DNA of 64,000 nucleotides from Actinokineospora alba (GTDB lineage: Bacteria > Actinomycetota > Actinomycetes > Mycobacteriales > Pseudonocardiaceae). This document shows, in pieces, positions 52,464 through 61,500 of the stretch. Both the position numbers and the translations under genes were made by a program. The stretch is taken from contig NZ_SNXU01000001.1 in NCBI RefSeq assembly GCF_004362515.1, positions 6,324,001-6,388,000 on the forward strand, read 5' to 3'. Each line of letters begins with the position of its first letter. The first letter of the stretch is position 1. The notes under the pieces were generated by a model. That model was given only the letters and a program-made list of their open reading frames with translations, was not told where the DNA came from and ran no database searches.

Positions 52464-53164
52464 TCGGCGCCGGGACATCCGCTGAACTGGCGGCCACCGA
52501 GTTCCTCGACCATGAGTCCGTCGAGGTTCGCGAGTTCACCGAGAAGGCGATCGGCAAGTGCGCCGACGACCCGCGCGAGCGGGCCGCCGCGCTGTACCTG
52601 GCGGTGCGCGACGGCGTCCGCTACGAGGTGTACGGCGCCGACCTGTCCCGCACCGGCCTGCGCGCCAGCTCGGTGCTGGCCGCGGGATCGGGGATGTGCC
52701 TGCACAAGTCGGTGCTCTACGCCGCCGCGCTGCGGGCGGCGGGCGTGCCCAGCAGGCTCGTGCTCACCGACGTGCGCAACCACCTGGCGTCCGACCGGCT
52801 GCGCGCACTCGTCGGCGGCGACGTGTTCCGGTTCCACTGCCTGACCAAGGTGGGCCTCGACGGCGGCTGGGTGACCGCGACGCCGGTGTTCAACAAGACG
52901 CTGTGCCGGCTGTACGGGATCACGCCGCTGGACTTCGACGGGACCGCCGACAGCATGCACCACCCGTACGACCTGCGCGGCAAGCGCCACATGGAGTTCC
53001 TGCACACCCACGGCGACTTCGCCGACCTGCCCTACCGACTCGTGATCGACGGCCTGCGCGCGGCGCACCCCGCGCTGTTCGCCACCCCCGACCGGTTCGC
53101 CGACGGCTCCCTCGTCGTCGACGCCACCCCAGCCACCCCAGCCCCCCAGGAGCGTTCCCGATGA
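52460..53164 (+). CDS. Transglutaminase-like Cys-protease-fold protein
   Basis: A 234-aa protein with GTG start (4-nt overlap). Cys motif GSGMCLHKSVLYAAALRAAGVPSRLV (about 73-98) matches the transglutaminase-like core. A His is in FRFHCLTKV and an aromatic step in GGWVTATPVFNK; the usual Asp of the WxxxD motif reads Thr here, so the triad is partly altered. Such proteins act as amidases, thioester hydrolases or acyl transferases. With no thioesterase in this operon, it may remove the oxidised acid from the carrier; this is inference. Confidence 0.75.
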   Translation: MIGAGTSAELAATEFLDHESVEVREFTEKAIGKCADDPRERAAALYLAVRDGVRYEVYGADLSRTGLRASSVLAAGSGMCLHKSVLYAAALRAAGVPSRLVLTDVRNHLASDRLRALVGGDVFRFHCLTKVGLDGGWVTATPVFNKTLCRLYGITPLDFDGTADSMHHPYDLRGKRHMEFLHTHGDFADLPYRLVIDGLRAAHPALFATPDRFADGSLVVDATPATPAPQERSR

Positions 53165-54525
53165 CCGACCGCATCAAGTACCTGCTCGGCGAAGACGAGA
53201 TCCCCCGCACCTGGTACAACCTCGCCGCGGACCTGCCGAACCCCGAACCGCTGCTGCACCCCGGAACCGGCGCCCCCATCGTCGTCGACGACCTGACGCC
53301 GTTCATCCCGGAAGTCCTGGCCCGCCAGGAACTCAGCCGGGAACGCGAGATCGAGATCCCGGAGCCGGTCCGGCAGATCTACGCGCAGTGGCGGCCGTCG
53401 CCGATGTTCCGCGCCCGCAGGCTGGAGCGCGCCCTCGACACCCCCGCCCACATCTACTACAAGTACGAGGGCGGCAGCCCCGCGGGCAGCCACAAGCCGA
53501 ACACCGCCATCGCGCAGGCCTACTACAACAAGGAAGCGGGCATCAACCGGCTCGCCACCGAGACCGGCGCGGGCCAGTGGGGTTCGTCGCTGTCGCTGGC
53601 GGGCGCGATGTTCGACATCGACGTCCAGGTGTTCATGGTGAAGGTCAGCTACCACCAGAAGCCCTACCGCAGGCTGCTGATGGAGACCTACGGCGCGCGC
53701 TGCGTGGCCAGCCCGAGCGTGGAGACCGAGGCGGGCCGGGCGATCCTCGCCGAGGACCCGGACTGCTCGGGCAGCCTCGGCATCGCCACGTCGGAGGCGA
53801 TGGAGATCGCGCTGAACGACCCGGCCACCAACTACGCGGGCGGCAGCGTGCTCAACCACGTGCTGCTGCACCAGAGCGTCATCGGGCAGGAGGCGATCGC
53901 CCAGATGACGCTGGCCGACGACTACCCGGACATCGTGATCGGCTGCGCGGGCGGCGGCAGCAACCTGGGCGGGCTCGCGTTCCCGTTCATCGGCGCGAAA
54001 CTGCGCGGCGGCAAGGACGTCCGGGTGATCGCCGCGGAGCCCGCCGCGTGCCCGACCCTGACCCGCGGCAAGCTCGCCTACGACTTCGGCGACACCGCCG
54101 GGATCTCGCCGCTGCTGAAGATGCACACGCTGGGCCGCACGTTCATCCCGCCGTCGTTCCACGCGGGTGGCCTGCGCTACCACGGCATGGCACCCCTGGT
54201 GAGCGACGCGCTGATGAACAACCTGATCGAGGCGGAGGCCGTCAAGCAGACCGCCTGCTTCGCCGCGGGCATCCAGTTCGCCCGGGCGGAGGGCATCGTC
54301 CCGGCGCCGGAGTCGACCCACGCCATCGAGGTCGCCATCCGGGAAGCCCTGCGCTGCCGCGAGGAGGGCACGGCGAAGACGATCCTGTTCGGCCTGTCCG
54401 GCCACGGCCACTTCGACCTGTCCGCCTACGAGGCCCACCTCACCGGCGCCCTGCGCGACGAGGACTGCGACGAGGTGGAGATGGCGCGGGCGCTGGCCGA
54501 TCTGCCCGGATTCCCGGGCGCCTGA
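53161..54525 (+). CDS. trpB2: TrpB2-type tryptophan synthase beta chain
   Basis: A 454-aa PLP enzyme of the longer TrpB2 type. The PLP lysine is in GSHKPNTA (about 110), then TETGAGQWGSSL, the phosphate loop CAGGGSNLGGLAFPF and a C-terminal LFGLSGHGHFD. TrpB2 joins indole with Ser (or phospho-Ser) to make Trp. The active site looks conventional, so an indole-like nucleophile and Ser are plausible substrates, giving a Trp-like amino acid. It overlaps the previous gene by 4 nt; trpF follows 3 nt later. Confidence 0.93.
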   Translation: MTDRIKYLLGEDEIPRTWYNLAADLPNPEPLLHPGTGAPIVVDDLTPFIPEVLARQELSREREIEIPEPVRQIYAQWRPSPMFRARRLERALDTPAHIYYKYEGGSPAGSHKPNTAIAQAYYNKEAGINRLATETGAGQWGSSLSLAGAMFDIDVQVFMVKVSYHQKPYRRLLMETYGARCVASPSVETEAGRAILAEDPDCSGSLGIATSEAMEIALNDPATNYAGGSVLNHVLLHQSVIGQEAIAQMTLADDYPDIVIGCAGGGSNLGGLAFPFIGAKLRGGKDVRVIAAEPAACPTLTRGKLAYDFGDTAGISPLLKMHTLGRTFIPPSFHAGGLRYHGMAPLVSDALMNNLIEAEAVKQTACFAAGIQFARAEGIVPAPESTHAIEVAIREALRCREEGTAKTILFGLSGHGHFDLSAYEAHLTGALRDEDCDEVEMARALADLPGFPGA

Positions 54526-54528
54526 CCG

Positions 54529-55197
54529 ATGCGACTGAAGATCTGCGGTGCCACCCGGACCGCCGACATCGCACTGCTCGCCGACGGCGGCGCCGACCTC
54601 GTCGGCCTGTGGTGCGGCGTGCCGGGCGGCCACGCGGACCTTCCCGCCGACCGGCTCGGTTCGCTCGCCGGGGCGGTATCGGCGTCGGGCATGACGCCGG
54701 TGCTGGTGACGTTCCTGAGCAGCTCCGCGGCGGTCGTCGACCTGGCGGCCGCCGCGGGGGTGGAGTGGGTGCAGCTACACGGCTACCAGCAGCCGGGAAC
54801 CGCCCGAGCCCTCAAGGCCGCCGGGCTCACGGTGGTCAAAGTCCTCCATGTGCGCGACGGCCGGTGCTTGGAAACGCCGCTGATCGGCGCGTACGAACGG
54901 GCTGGTGTCGACCTGTTCCTCTTGGACGCGGTCGGCACGGATGGCGCGCTGGGCAGCACCGGGCAGTCGCTCGATCCGGCGGTGGTCTTGGAGGTGGCTG
55001 AGGCGGTGACGCGGCCGTTTCTGCTGGCGGGCGGGCTGCGGGCGGACAGTGCCGGGGAATTCCGGGCGGTGAGCGGGCATCCGCGGTTCGCGGGGATCGA
55101 CGTGGACAGCGGATCACGCGGCACCGACGGGAGGTTCGACCGGGACCGGATCGCGCTGCTCCGTCGCGAGTGGACAGACCGGGCGGTGGCCGGATGA
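54529..55197 (+). CDS. trpF: TrpF-like phosphoribosyl-aminoacid isomerase
   Basis: A 222-aa TIM barrel. The catalytic Cys is in LKICGATR and the Asp in FLLDAVG; phosphate-binding loops LLAGGLRADS and GIDVDSGSR are present. The usual SxR segment after the second strand, whose Arg holds the anthranilate carboxylate in studied enzymes, is missing (VGLWCGVPGGHADLP). It should still do an Amadori rearrangement, but on a different amine. It overlaps trpC by 4 nt. Confidence 0.9.
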   Translation: MRLKICGATRTADIALLADGGADLVGLWCGVPGGHADLPADRLGSLAGAVSASGMTPVLVTFLSSSAAVVDLAAAAGVEWVQLHGYQQPGTARALKAAGLTVVKVLHVRDGRCLETPLIGAYERAGVDLFLLDAVGTDGALGSTGQSLDPAVVLEVAEAVTRPFLLAGGLRADSAGEFRAVSGHPRFAGIDVDSGSRGTDGRFDRDRIALLRREWTDRAVAG

Positions 55198-55889
55198 GCG
55201 CGTTCATCAACGCCCTCACCACGGGGGCGTTCCCGGTCATCGCCGAGCTCAAGCCCCGCAGCGCCGCGGGCGAAGAACTCGTCGGCACCCGTGCCCCCGC
55301 CGACATCGCCCGCGCCTACCTCGACGCGGGCGCGGCCTGCCTCTCGGTGGTGACCGGCCGGTGGTTCGGCGGCGACCCCGCCATGCTCGCCGAGATCACC
55401 CGGCTCAGTCCGGTTCCGGTGCTGCGCAAGGACTTCCTCACCCGGGACAAGCAGCTGGTGGCCTCGCTGGAGCTGGGCGCCTCGGCGGTGCTGCTGACCG
55501 CGACCCTGCTGCCCGCCGCGGTCCTGGCCACCCTGGTCGGCCGCGCGCTGGCGCTCGGGCTCACCCCGTTCGTCGAGGTGGTGGACGAAGCCGAGATCGA
55601 GCGGGTGCCGAACGCGGCCGACTGCGTGATCGCGGTGAACAACAAGGACATCCGCGACCGCGAGCGCGGCCCGGCCGATCTCGGTCGCAGCACCCGCCTG
55701 CTCTCCCCCGCCCTCGCCCGCGGCACCCGCTGCCCGGTCAGCGCGAGCGGGATCGAGACCCCCGAGCAGGCCGCCCGGCTGATCGACGCCGGGTACGCCG
55801 GTGTCCTGGTCGGCACCGGACTGCTGCGGGCGCACAGCCCCGCCCACTGGTTCGCGGACCTCGCCGCCGCGCGAAAGGAGCGCTTGTAA
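55194..55889 (+). CDS. trpC: TrpC-like indole-glycerol-phosphate synthase, short variant
   Basis: A 231-aa barrel, shorter at the N-terminus than usual (about 255-270). Kept: VIAELKPRS (Glu and Lys of the active site), VLRKDFLT (second Lys), FVEVVDEAE and the phosphate end VLVGTGLLRA. Changed: the NNR motif reads NNK, and the ESGI motif reads ASGI (a catalytic Glu in studied enzymes becomes Ala). Normal enzymes close the indole ring with loss of the ring carboxylate; these changes fit a substrate without that carboxylate. ATG overlaps trpF; stop overlaps ubiD (TAATG). Confidence 0.88.
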   Translation: MSAFINALTTGAFPVIAELKPRSAAGEELVGTRAPADIARAYLDAGAACLSVVTGRWFGGDPAMLAEITRLSPVPVLRKDFLTRDKQLVASLELGASAVLLTATLLPAAVLATLVGRALALGLTPFVEVVDEAEIERVPNAADCVIAVNNKDIRDRERGPADLGRSTRLLSPALARGTRCPVSASGIETPEQAARLIDAGYAGVLVGTGLLRAHSPAHWFADLAAARKERL

Positions 55890-57262
55890 TGGCACTGCGG
55901 AGCCTTTCCCTGCGCCACGCGGTCGACTGGGTGCGCACGCACGCCCCGGGTGACTGGAGCGAGCCCCCGTGCGAGTTCAGCCGCGAGGACATCGCCGCGC
56001 ACTACGCCGACACGTTCGCCGGTGTGCCCGCCAACTCCGTCTCGCGCGAGGAGAAGCTGGTCCGCTACCGGGTGCGGGACTCGCCGATCCCGGTCCTGCT
56101 GGGCCTCTACGGCAGCGCGGAACGCGTCCGGCGGCTGCTTCCCGGCCTGCCCCCGGCGTTCACCGCGGCGACCGCGCGCGCCGTGGTGAACGCCGCGCAG
56201 CCACCGACGAGGACCGCGGAGCCGCCGTGCAGGCAGGTCCGGGGCTTGACCCTGCACGACCTTCCCGCGCTGCGGGCCACCCCACGCGACGCGGGCCCGT
56301 ACCTGACGATGGGCCTCGTCTACGCCGAGGGCCACGACACCATCGCGTTGTCCGTGCACCGGATGCTCGTGCTGGACAGCACCAGACTTGCGATGTGGAT
56401 GATCCCCGGACGCGCGCTGCGCGCCCTGCACGAACAGGCAGGCGGGCGACTTCCCGTGTCGGTGAACCTCGGCGCGCCGCCCGCCGCCATGGTCGCCTCG
56501 GCACTCAGTTCCGCGCTGCTCCCCACCGGCAAGCTCGATATCGCGGGCGCGTTGGCGGGCGCCCCCATCGCCCTCGCCGACGCGGTCAGCCAGCCGACGT
56601 CGGTGCTGGCCGAGTCCGAGATCGTCATCGAGGGCTACCTCGACACCACGACCGCCGACGAGGCGCTCAGCGGCCCGCCCGCCGGGTCGCTGCCGGAGTT
56701 CCTCGGCTACGACGGCGACGCCCGCACCGGCCTGCCCGTGCTGACCGTGACGGCGGTGACCACCCGCCGCGACCCGACCTTCCAGGCGGTGATCGGCCCC
56801 GGCCGGGAGCAGTCGGTGATCCTCGGACTCGCCGGAGCCCTGTCAGTGGCGCTGTCGGCCGACACGGACCTGATCAGCGACCTGCACTACGGCCCGTCCG
56901 GCGGCGGGATGCTGCTGCTCGTCGTCGCGGTGCGCAAACGGTCCACAGAGGACGACGGCAGGCTGGGCGCGCTCGCCCGGCGGATCTTCGAAGGGCACGG
57001 GTTCTTGAAGCTGATCGTGTTCACCGACGACGACGTCGACATCCGCTCCACCGAGGACGTCTTCTGGGCCATCACCACCCGGGCCAACCTCGGCTCGGAC
57101 TGCGCGACGTTCACCGGCTTCCGGCCGCTGGGGATGGACCCGTCGCAGCGCCCCGAGTGGGGCCGCGGCGGCGCGGGCGACCGCACCTGGGTCGACGCGA
57201 CGGCGCCGTTCGCGCGGCGCGGCGACGTGGTCCGCAGCTTCGGCCCGGTGGGTGCCCGATGA
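55889..57262 (+). CDS. ubiD: UbiD-family prenyl-FMN decarboxylase
   Basis: A 457-aa UbiD-family protein. Marks: GPYLTMGLVYAEGHDTIALSVHRM (cofactor-binding strand region), SEIVIEGYLDTT, and VTAVTTRRDPTFQAVIGPGREQSVILGLA near the C-terminal third. The family removes or adds carboxyl groups on aromatic, heteroaromatic or unsaturated acids, including pyrrole- and indole-type acids, using prenylated FMN. The partner UbiX is encoded next. In this operon the likely job is removal of a ring carboxylate left from the amino-acid precursor. Confidence 0.9.
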   Translation: MALRSLSLRHAVDWVRTHAPGDWSEPPCEFSREDIAAHYADTFAGVPANSVSREEKLVRYRVRDSPIPVLLGLYGSAERVRRLLPGLPPAFTAATARAVVNAAQPPTRTAEPPCRQVRGLTLHDLPALRATPRDAGPYLTMGLVYAEGHDTIALSVHRMLVLDSTRLAMWMIPGRALRALHEQAGGRLPVSVNLGAPPAAMVASALSSALLPTGKLDIAGALAGAPIALADAVSQPTSVLAESEIVIEGYLDTTTADEALSGPPAGSLPEFLGYDGDARTGLPVLTVTAVTTRRDPTFQAVIGPGREQSVILGLAGALSVALSADTDLISDLHYGPSGGGMLLLVVAVRKRSTEDDGRLGALARRIFEGHGFLKLIVFTDDDVDIRSTEDVFWAITTRANLGSDCATFTGFRPLGMDPSQRPEWGRGGAGDRTWVDATAPFARRGDVVRSFGPVGAR

Positions 57263-57852
57263 GGCTCGTCGTGGCGATCACCGGGGCGACCGGGACGGCC
57301 ATCGGGGTGCGGCTGCTGCGGGGGCTGCGCGACCTCGGCGTCACCACGCACCTGGTGCTCAGCAAGTGGGGCCGGGCGACCCTGGAGATGGAGACCGACC
57401 TCGCCGCCGCCGACGTGTACGCGCTGGCCGACCATGTGCACGGCCCAGGCGACCAGTCCGCCCCCATCTCCAGCGGCTCGTTCCGCACCGACGGCATGAT
57501 CATCGCCCCGTGCAGCATGAAGACCCTCGCGGCGATCCGCAGCGGCTACGGCGAAGGTCTCATCCCCCGGGCCGCGGACGTCACGCTCAAGGAGCGGCGC
57601 AAGCTGGTGCTCGTGCCCCGTGAGCTGCCGCTCTCGGAGATCCACTTGGAGAACATGCTGGCCCTGAGCCGGATGGGCGCGGTGATCACCCCACCGACCC
57701 CGGCGTTCTACACCCGCCCGGAGACCATCGACGACATCGTCACCCACATCTGCGCGCGGGTGCTCGACCAGTTCGACCTGGACCTGCCCGAGGCCGTCCG
57801 CTGGCAGGGACCACCCGCGCGCTTGAATGGCACCCGCTTGGAGCCACGATGA
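57259..57852 (+). CDS. ubiX: UbiX-family flavin prenyltransferase
   Basis: A 197-aa protein: VVAITGATGTAIGVRLL at the N-terminus (flavin-binding loop), SGSFRTDGMIIAPCSMKTLAAIRSGY, and LVLVPRELPLSEIHLENMLALSRMGA near the end. UbiX makes the prenyl-FMN cofactor for UbiD from FMN and dimethylallyl phosphate. It overlaps ubiD by 4 nt and the reductase gene by 4 nt. Confidence 0.95.
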   Translation: MRLVVAITGATGTAIGVRLLRGLRDLGVTTHLVLSKWGRATLEMETDLAAADVYALADHVHGPGDQSAPISSGSFRTDGMIIAPCSMKTLAAIRSGYGEGLIPRAADVTLKERRKLVLVPRELPLSEIHLENMLALSRMGAVITPPTPAFYTRPETIDDIVTHICARVLDQFDLDLPEAVRWQGPPARLNGTRLEPR

Positions 57853-58352
57853 CCGCGTCCGAACACCTCCTCGTCGAACCCGGCACGCTGCGGCAGGTGA
57901 TGGGCCGGGTCCCGACCGGGGTCATGGTCGTCACGACCGCCACCGCCACGGGCCAGGCCGCGCGCACCGCCAACAGCTTCGGCTCGGTCTCCCTGGACCC
58001 GCCCCTGGTCTCGGTCTGCTTCGGCGCGACCTCGCCCTTCGTCACCGCCCTGCGCGAGTCCGGCCGGTGGGGCGTGTCCGTCCTGGCCGCCGACCAGCAG
58101 GACCTGTCCCGCCACTTCGCCCACGGCCCCCGCACCCTCGACGGCATCGCCCACCACCTCGGCCCCCACACCGACGCGGCCCTGCTCGACGACGCCGTCG
58201 CCACCATGGAATGCCACTCGCTCACCATGCAGCCGGCGGGCGACCACGTCCTGGTCCTCGCCGAAGTCGTGTCCCTGGCGGTCCACCGCGACACGCCCCC
58301 GCTGATCTTCTACCGCGGCGGCTACCACCAGGTCGGCCCGACCACCGACTGA
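57849..58352 (+). CDS. Flavin reductase (HpaC/Fre-like)
   Basis: A 167-aa flavin-reductase-domain protein (VPTGVMVVTTAT, NSFGSVSLDPPLVSVCFG, GRWGVSVLAADQQDLSRHFA). It uses NAD(P)H to make free reduced FMN, which could serve UbiX (which needs reduced FMN) and the luciferase-like monooxygenase at 17677. Last gene of the operon. Confidence 0.9.
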   Translation: MTASEHLLVEPGTLRQVMGRVPTGVMVVTTATATGQAARTANSFGSVSLDPPLVSVCFGATSPFVTALRESGRWGVSVLAADQQDLSRHFAHGPRTLDGIAHHLGPHTDAALLDDAVATMECHSLTMQPAGDHVLVLAEVVSLAVHRDTPPLIFYRGGYHQVGPTTD

Positions 58353-58361
58353 CCTGGTGGT
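58324..58361 (+). terminator. Hairpin at the end of the trp-like operon
   Basis: Perfect 11-bp stem (ACCACCAGGTC with GACCTGGTGGT) and 16-nt loop overlapping the reductase stop codon. No other terminator lies before the protease gene. Confidence 0.45.
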
Positions 58362-58505
58362 GTCGACCTCGATCAAACTCGGGCTCAGATCCGCCGAACG
58401 GGTGAAACACCGGCGAGCAAACGGGCGATGAGAATGCTGCGAGCGGCTTCCGACGAGCCGCCGGTCCCCGTTCGCCCAGCGAACGACGCACCCCTTGGGG
58501 CCACA

Positions 58506-61500
58506 ATGGACTCAGCTCGCCGCCGTCGACCCGCGTTCCGGGCGGCCGCCACCTCCCTGCTCACCGCCGCCGTCGTCGCCGCGCTAACGCCTGGACTGGC
58601 GGGTGCCGCGCCGGGTGGGGCCGGTGAGCCGCCAGGTTCCGGGCTGGGGCGCCACGACCGCCAGTTGCTGGCCGAGGCGCAGGTCAACGGCAAGTCCGCG
58701 GTGACCATGCTGATCGCCACGAGCCTCGGCGCGAGTGGTGACGTCAGCCGTCGGGTCACCGCCCTGGGCGGTCGGGTCGACTACCACGACCAGGTCCTGG
58801 GCTACCTGCGCGCCTCCGTCCCGATCGGCCGGGCCGAGCAGGCCGCCAAGGTCAGCGGGGTACAGGCCGCCGACCTCGACGAGACCATCGCGCTCGACGA
58901 CCCGCGGCCGGAGGGGCAGACCAACCCGACGCCGTTCCCGCCGCCGGACTCGAGCACGCCGCGAGCCAACCCGTACATGCCGGTCGCCGACATGGGCGCG
59001 GACGCCTTCACCGCCGCGCACGCCACCTGGGACGGCCGCGGGGTCACCGTCGGTGTGCTCGACACCGGCATCACCCTCGACCACCCCGCGCTGGCCACCA
59101 CCACGACCGGCGCGCCGAAGATCGTCGACTGGGTGACCTACACGCACCCGCTGACCGACGACGACCCGACGTGGGTCACGACGTCACCGGTCACCGGCCC
59201 GGCGTTCACCGCGGGCGGCGTCGCCTACACCGCCCCGGCGGGCGCGTTCCGCTTCGGCGTGTTCAACGAGCGGCACCCCGACCTGGGCGGCGAGGTCGGC
59301 AACGACGTCAACCGCGACGGCAACCCGGCGGGCTCCAGCGGCCTGTTCGGCGTCCTGTGGGACGGCGCGTCCGGTGTCCGGGTCGACGTCGACCAGGACC
59401 GCGACTTCACCGACGAGCCGGTCATGACCGACTACCGGGTCAACCGCGACGTGCGCTACTTCGGCACCGACAACCCGGCGACCGCGGTGGCCGAGCGCAT
59501 GCCGTTCGTCGTGCAGCCCGACGGCGCGACCAAGACCGTCAACATCGGCATAGTCTCCGGCGCCCACGGCAGCCACGTGGCGGGCATCATCGCCGCCAAC
59601 GGCATGTTCGGCGGCGCGATGAGCGGCGCCGCACCCGGCGCGCAGCTGGTGTCGGTGCGGGTCTGCCTGTTCGTCGCCGGCTGCACCGCGCACGCCCTGA
59701 TCGAAGGCATGATCTACGCCGCGAAGCAGGCGAACGTCGACGTCATCAACATGTCGATCGGCGGCCTGCCCTCGCTCAACGACGCGAACAACACCCGTGC
59801 CGTGCTTTATGACCGGCTCATCGAGCAGGAGAACGTCCAGATGTTCATCTCCGCGGGCAACAGCGGCCCCGGTGAGAACACGGTCGGCGACCCCTCGGTG
59901 GCGACCAAGGTCATGAGCGTCGGCACGACCATCACCGACGCGACATGGGCGGCCAACTACGGCTCGACCGCGCCCGCGCCGGGCACCGACAACCAGCACA
60001 CGTTCAGCTCGCGCGGACCGCGGGAGGACGGCGGGTTCAAGCCGAACATCACCGCGCCGGGCGCGGCCGTCTCCACCACACCGGTGTGGCAGGACGGCGA
60101 GGCGCTCACGGGCCTGCACGTGCTCCCGCCCGGTTACTCGATGTTCAACGGCACCTCCATGGCCTCACCGCAGGCGGCGGGCGCGGGCGCGCTGCTGGTG
60201 AGCGCGGCCAAGCAGACCGGTGTACAGCACCAGCCCGCGCAGCTGCGCAAGGCGCTGAACTCCACGGCCCGGTTCTTCCCTGCATACGGCGCCTACGAGC
60301 AGGGCAACGGTCTGGTCCAGGTGCCCGCCGCCTGGTCGATGCTGGCCGCCAACCTCAGGACCGTCGACATCAGCTCGGCCGTCCCGGTGGACACCGCGCT
60401 GGAGCAGTTCCTTGCCCGGCCGGGCATCGGCGTCGGCATCCACGACCGGGAGAACGTCAACCTCGGTCAGCCCTACACCCGCACGTACACGTTCAACCGG
60501 ACCTCCGGCGCGGGCGGGTCGACCACCTACAACCTGTCCCTGGTCGGCAACGACGGCACCTTCTCCCTGGGCGCCACGTCGATCTCCCTGCCGAAGAACC
60601 AGCCGCGGACGCTGACCGTGTCGATCAACCCGACCAGCCTCGGCGCGCACTCGGCGATCCTCAACCTGGACGACCCGAGCAGCCCGGGGATCGAATACCA
60701 GACGCTGAACACGGTCGTGGTCGCGCGCGACTTCACCGCGCCGGGCTACTCGCACACCATCACCGGCTCGGTGGCACGCAACCAGGCGCTGAGCTACTTC
60801 TTCGAGGTGGCGCCCGGAACGCCGGCGTTCAAGGTCGACTTCACCGGCCCGAGCGCGACCCCGGGCACCGGTCAGGCGCGGTTCCTGCGGTTCCACCCGT
60901 TCGGCGTGCCGATCGACAGCAACTCCAGCCTGTCGTGCTACTCGCCGACCGTGGTCCCGGGCGGCAGCTGCGTCGGTGACCCGACCAGCCGCACGGTCAC
61001 CAACCCGACGCCCGGCGTCTGGGAGGTCACCGTCGAGGCGCGGCGGACCTCCGATCTGGAGTTCACCCCGTTCACCCTGACCGCGTCCATCCTCGGCGCG
61101 TCGGTCAGCCCGAACCCGGACGTCATCGCGTCGGCCACGGTCGGCGTGCCGGTCAACCGGTCCTACACGATCACCAACCTGTTCGGCGCCTTCGTCGGCC
61201 GCGCGACCGGCAGCACGCTGGGCAGCGCGTTCATCGACCGGCCGACGATCGCCAACCTCGCCCAGCAGCAACGGGCAGTGGTGGTCACGGCGGGCACGAC
61301 CTCGCTGCGAGCCACCATCGGCAACACGTCCGACCCGGCGGCGGACCTCGACCTGTTCGTGTTCAACTGCACGACCGGGACCTGTGTCCTGGCCGGTCAG
61401 GCCGCGGACGGCGACTCCGAGGAGTCGGTGACCATCGCCAACCCGGCGGCGGGAAACTGGGTCGTGCTCGTCGACGGCTTCGCGGTGCCCGCGGGCACCA

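Noticed and set aside
49067..55889. Ordinary housekeeping tryptophan operon
   Set aside because: No trpE/trpG, altered acceptor motifs in TrpD/F/C, and unrelated ligase, carrier, EctC, UbiD and UbiX genes interleaved.
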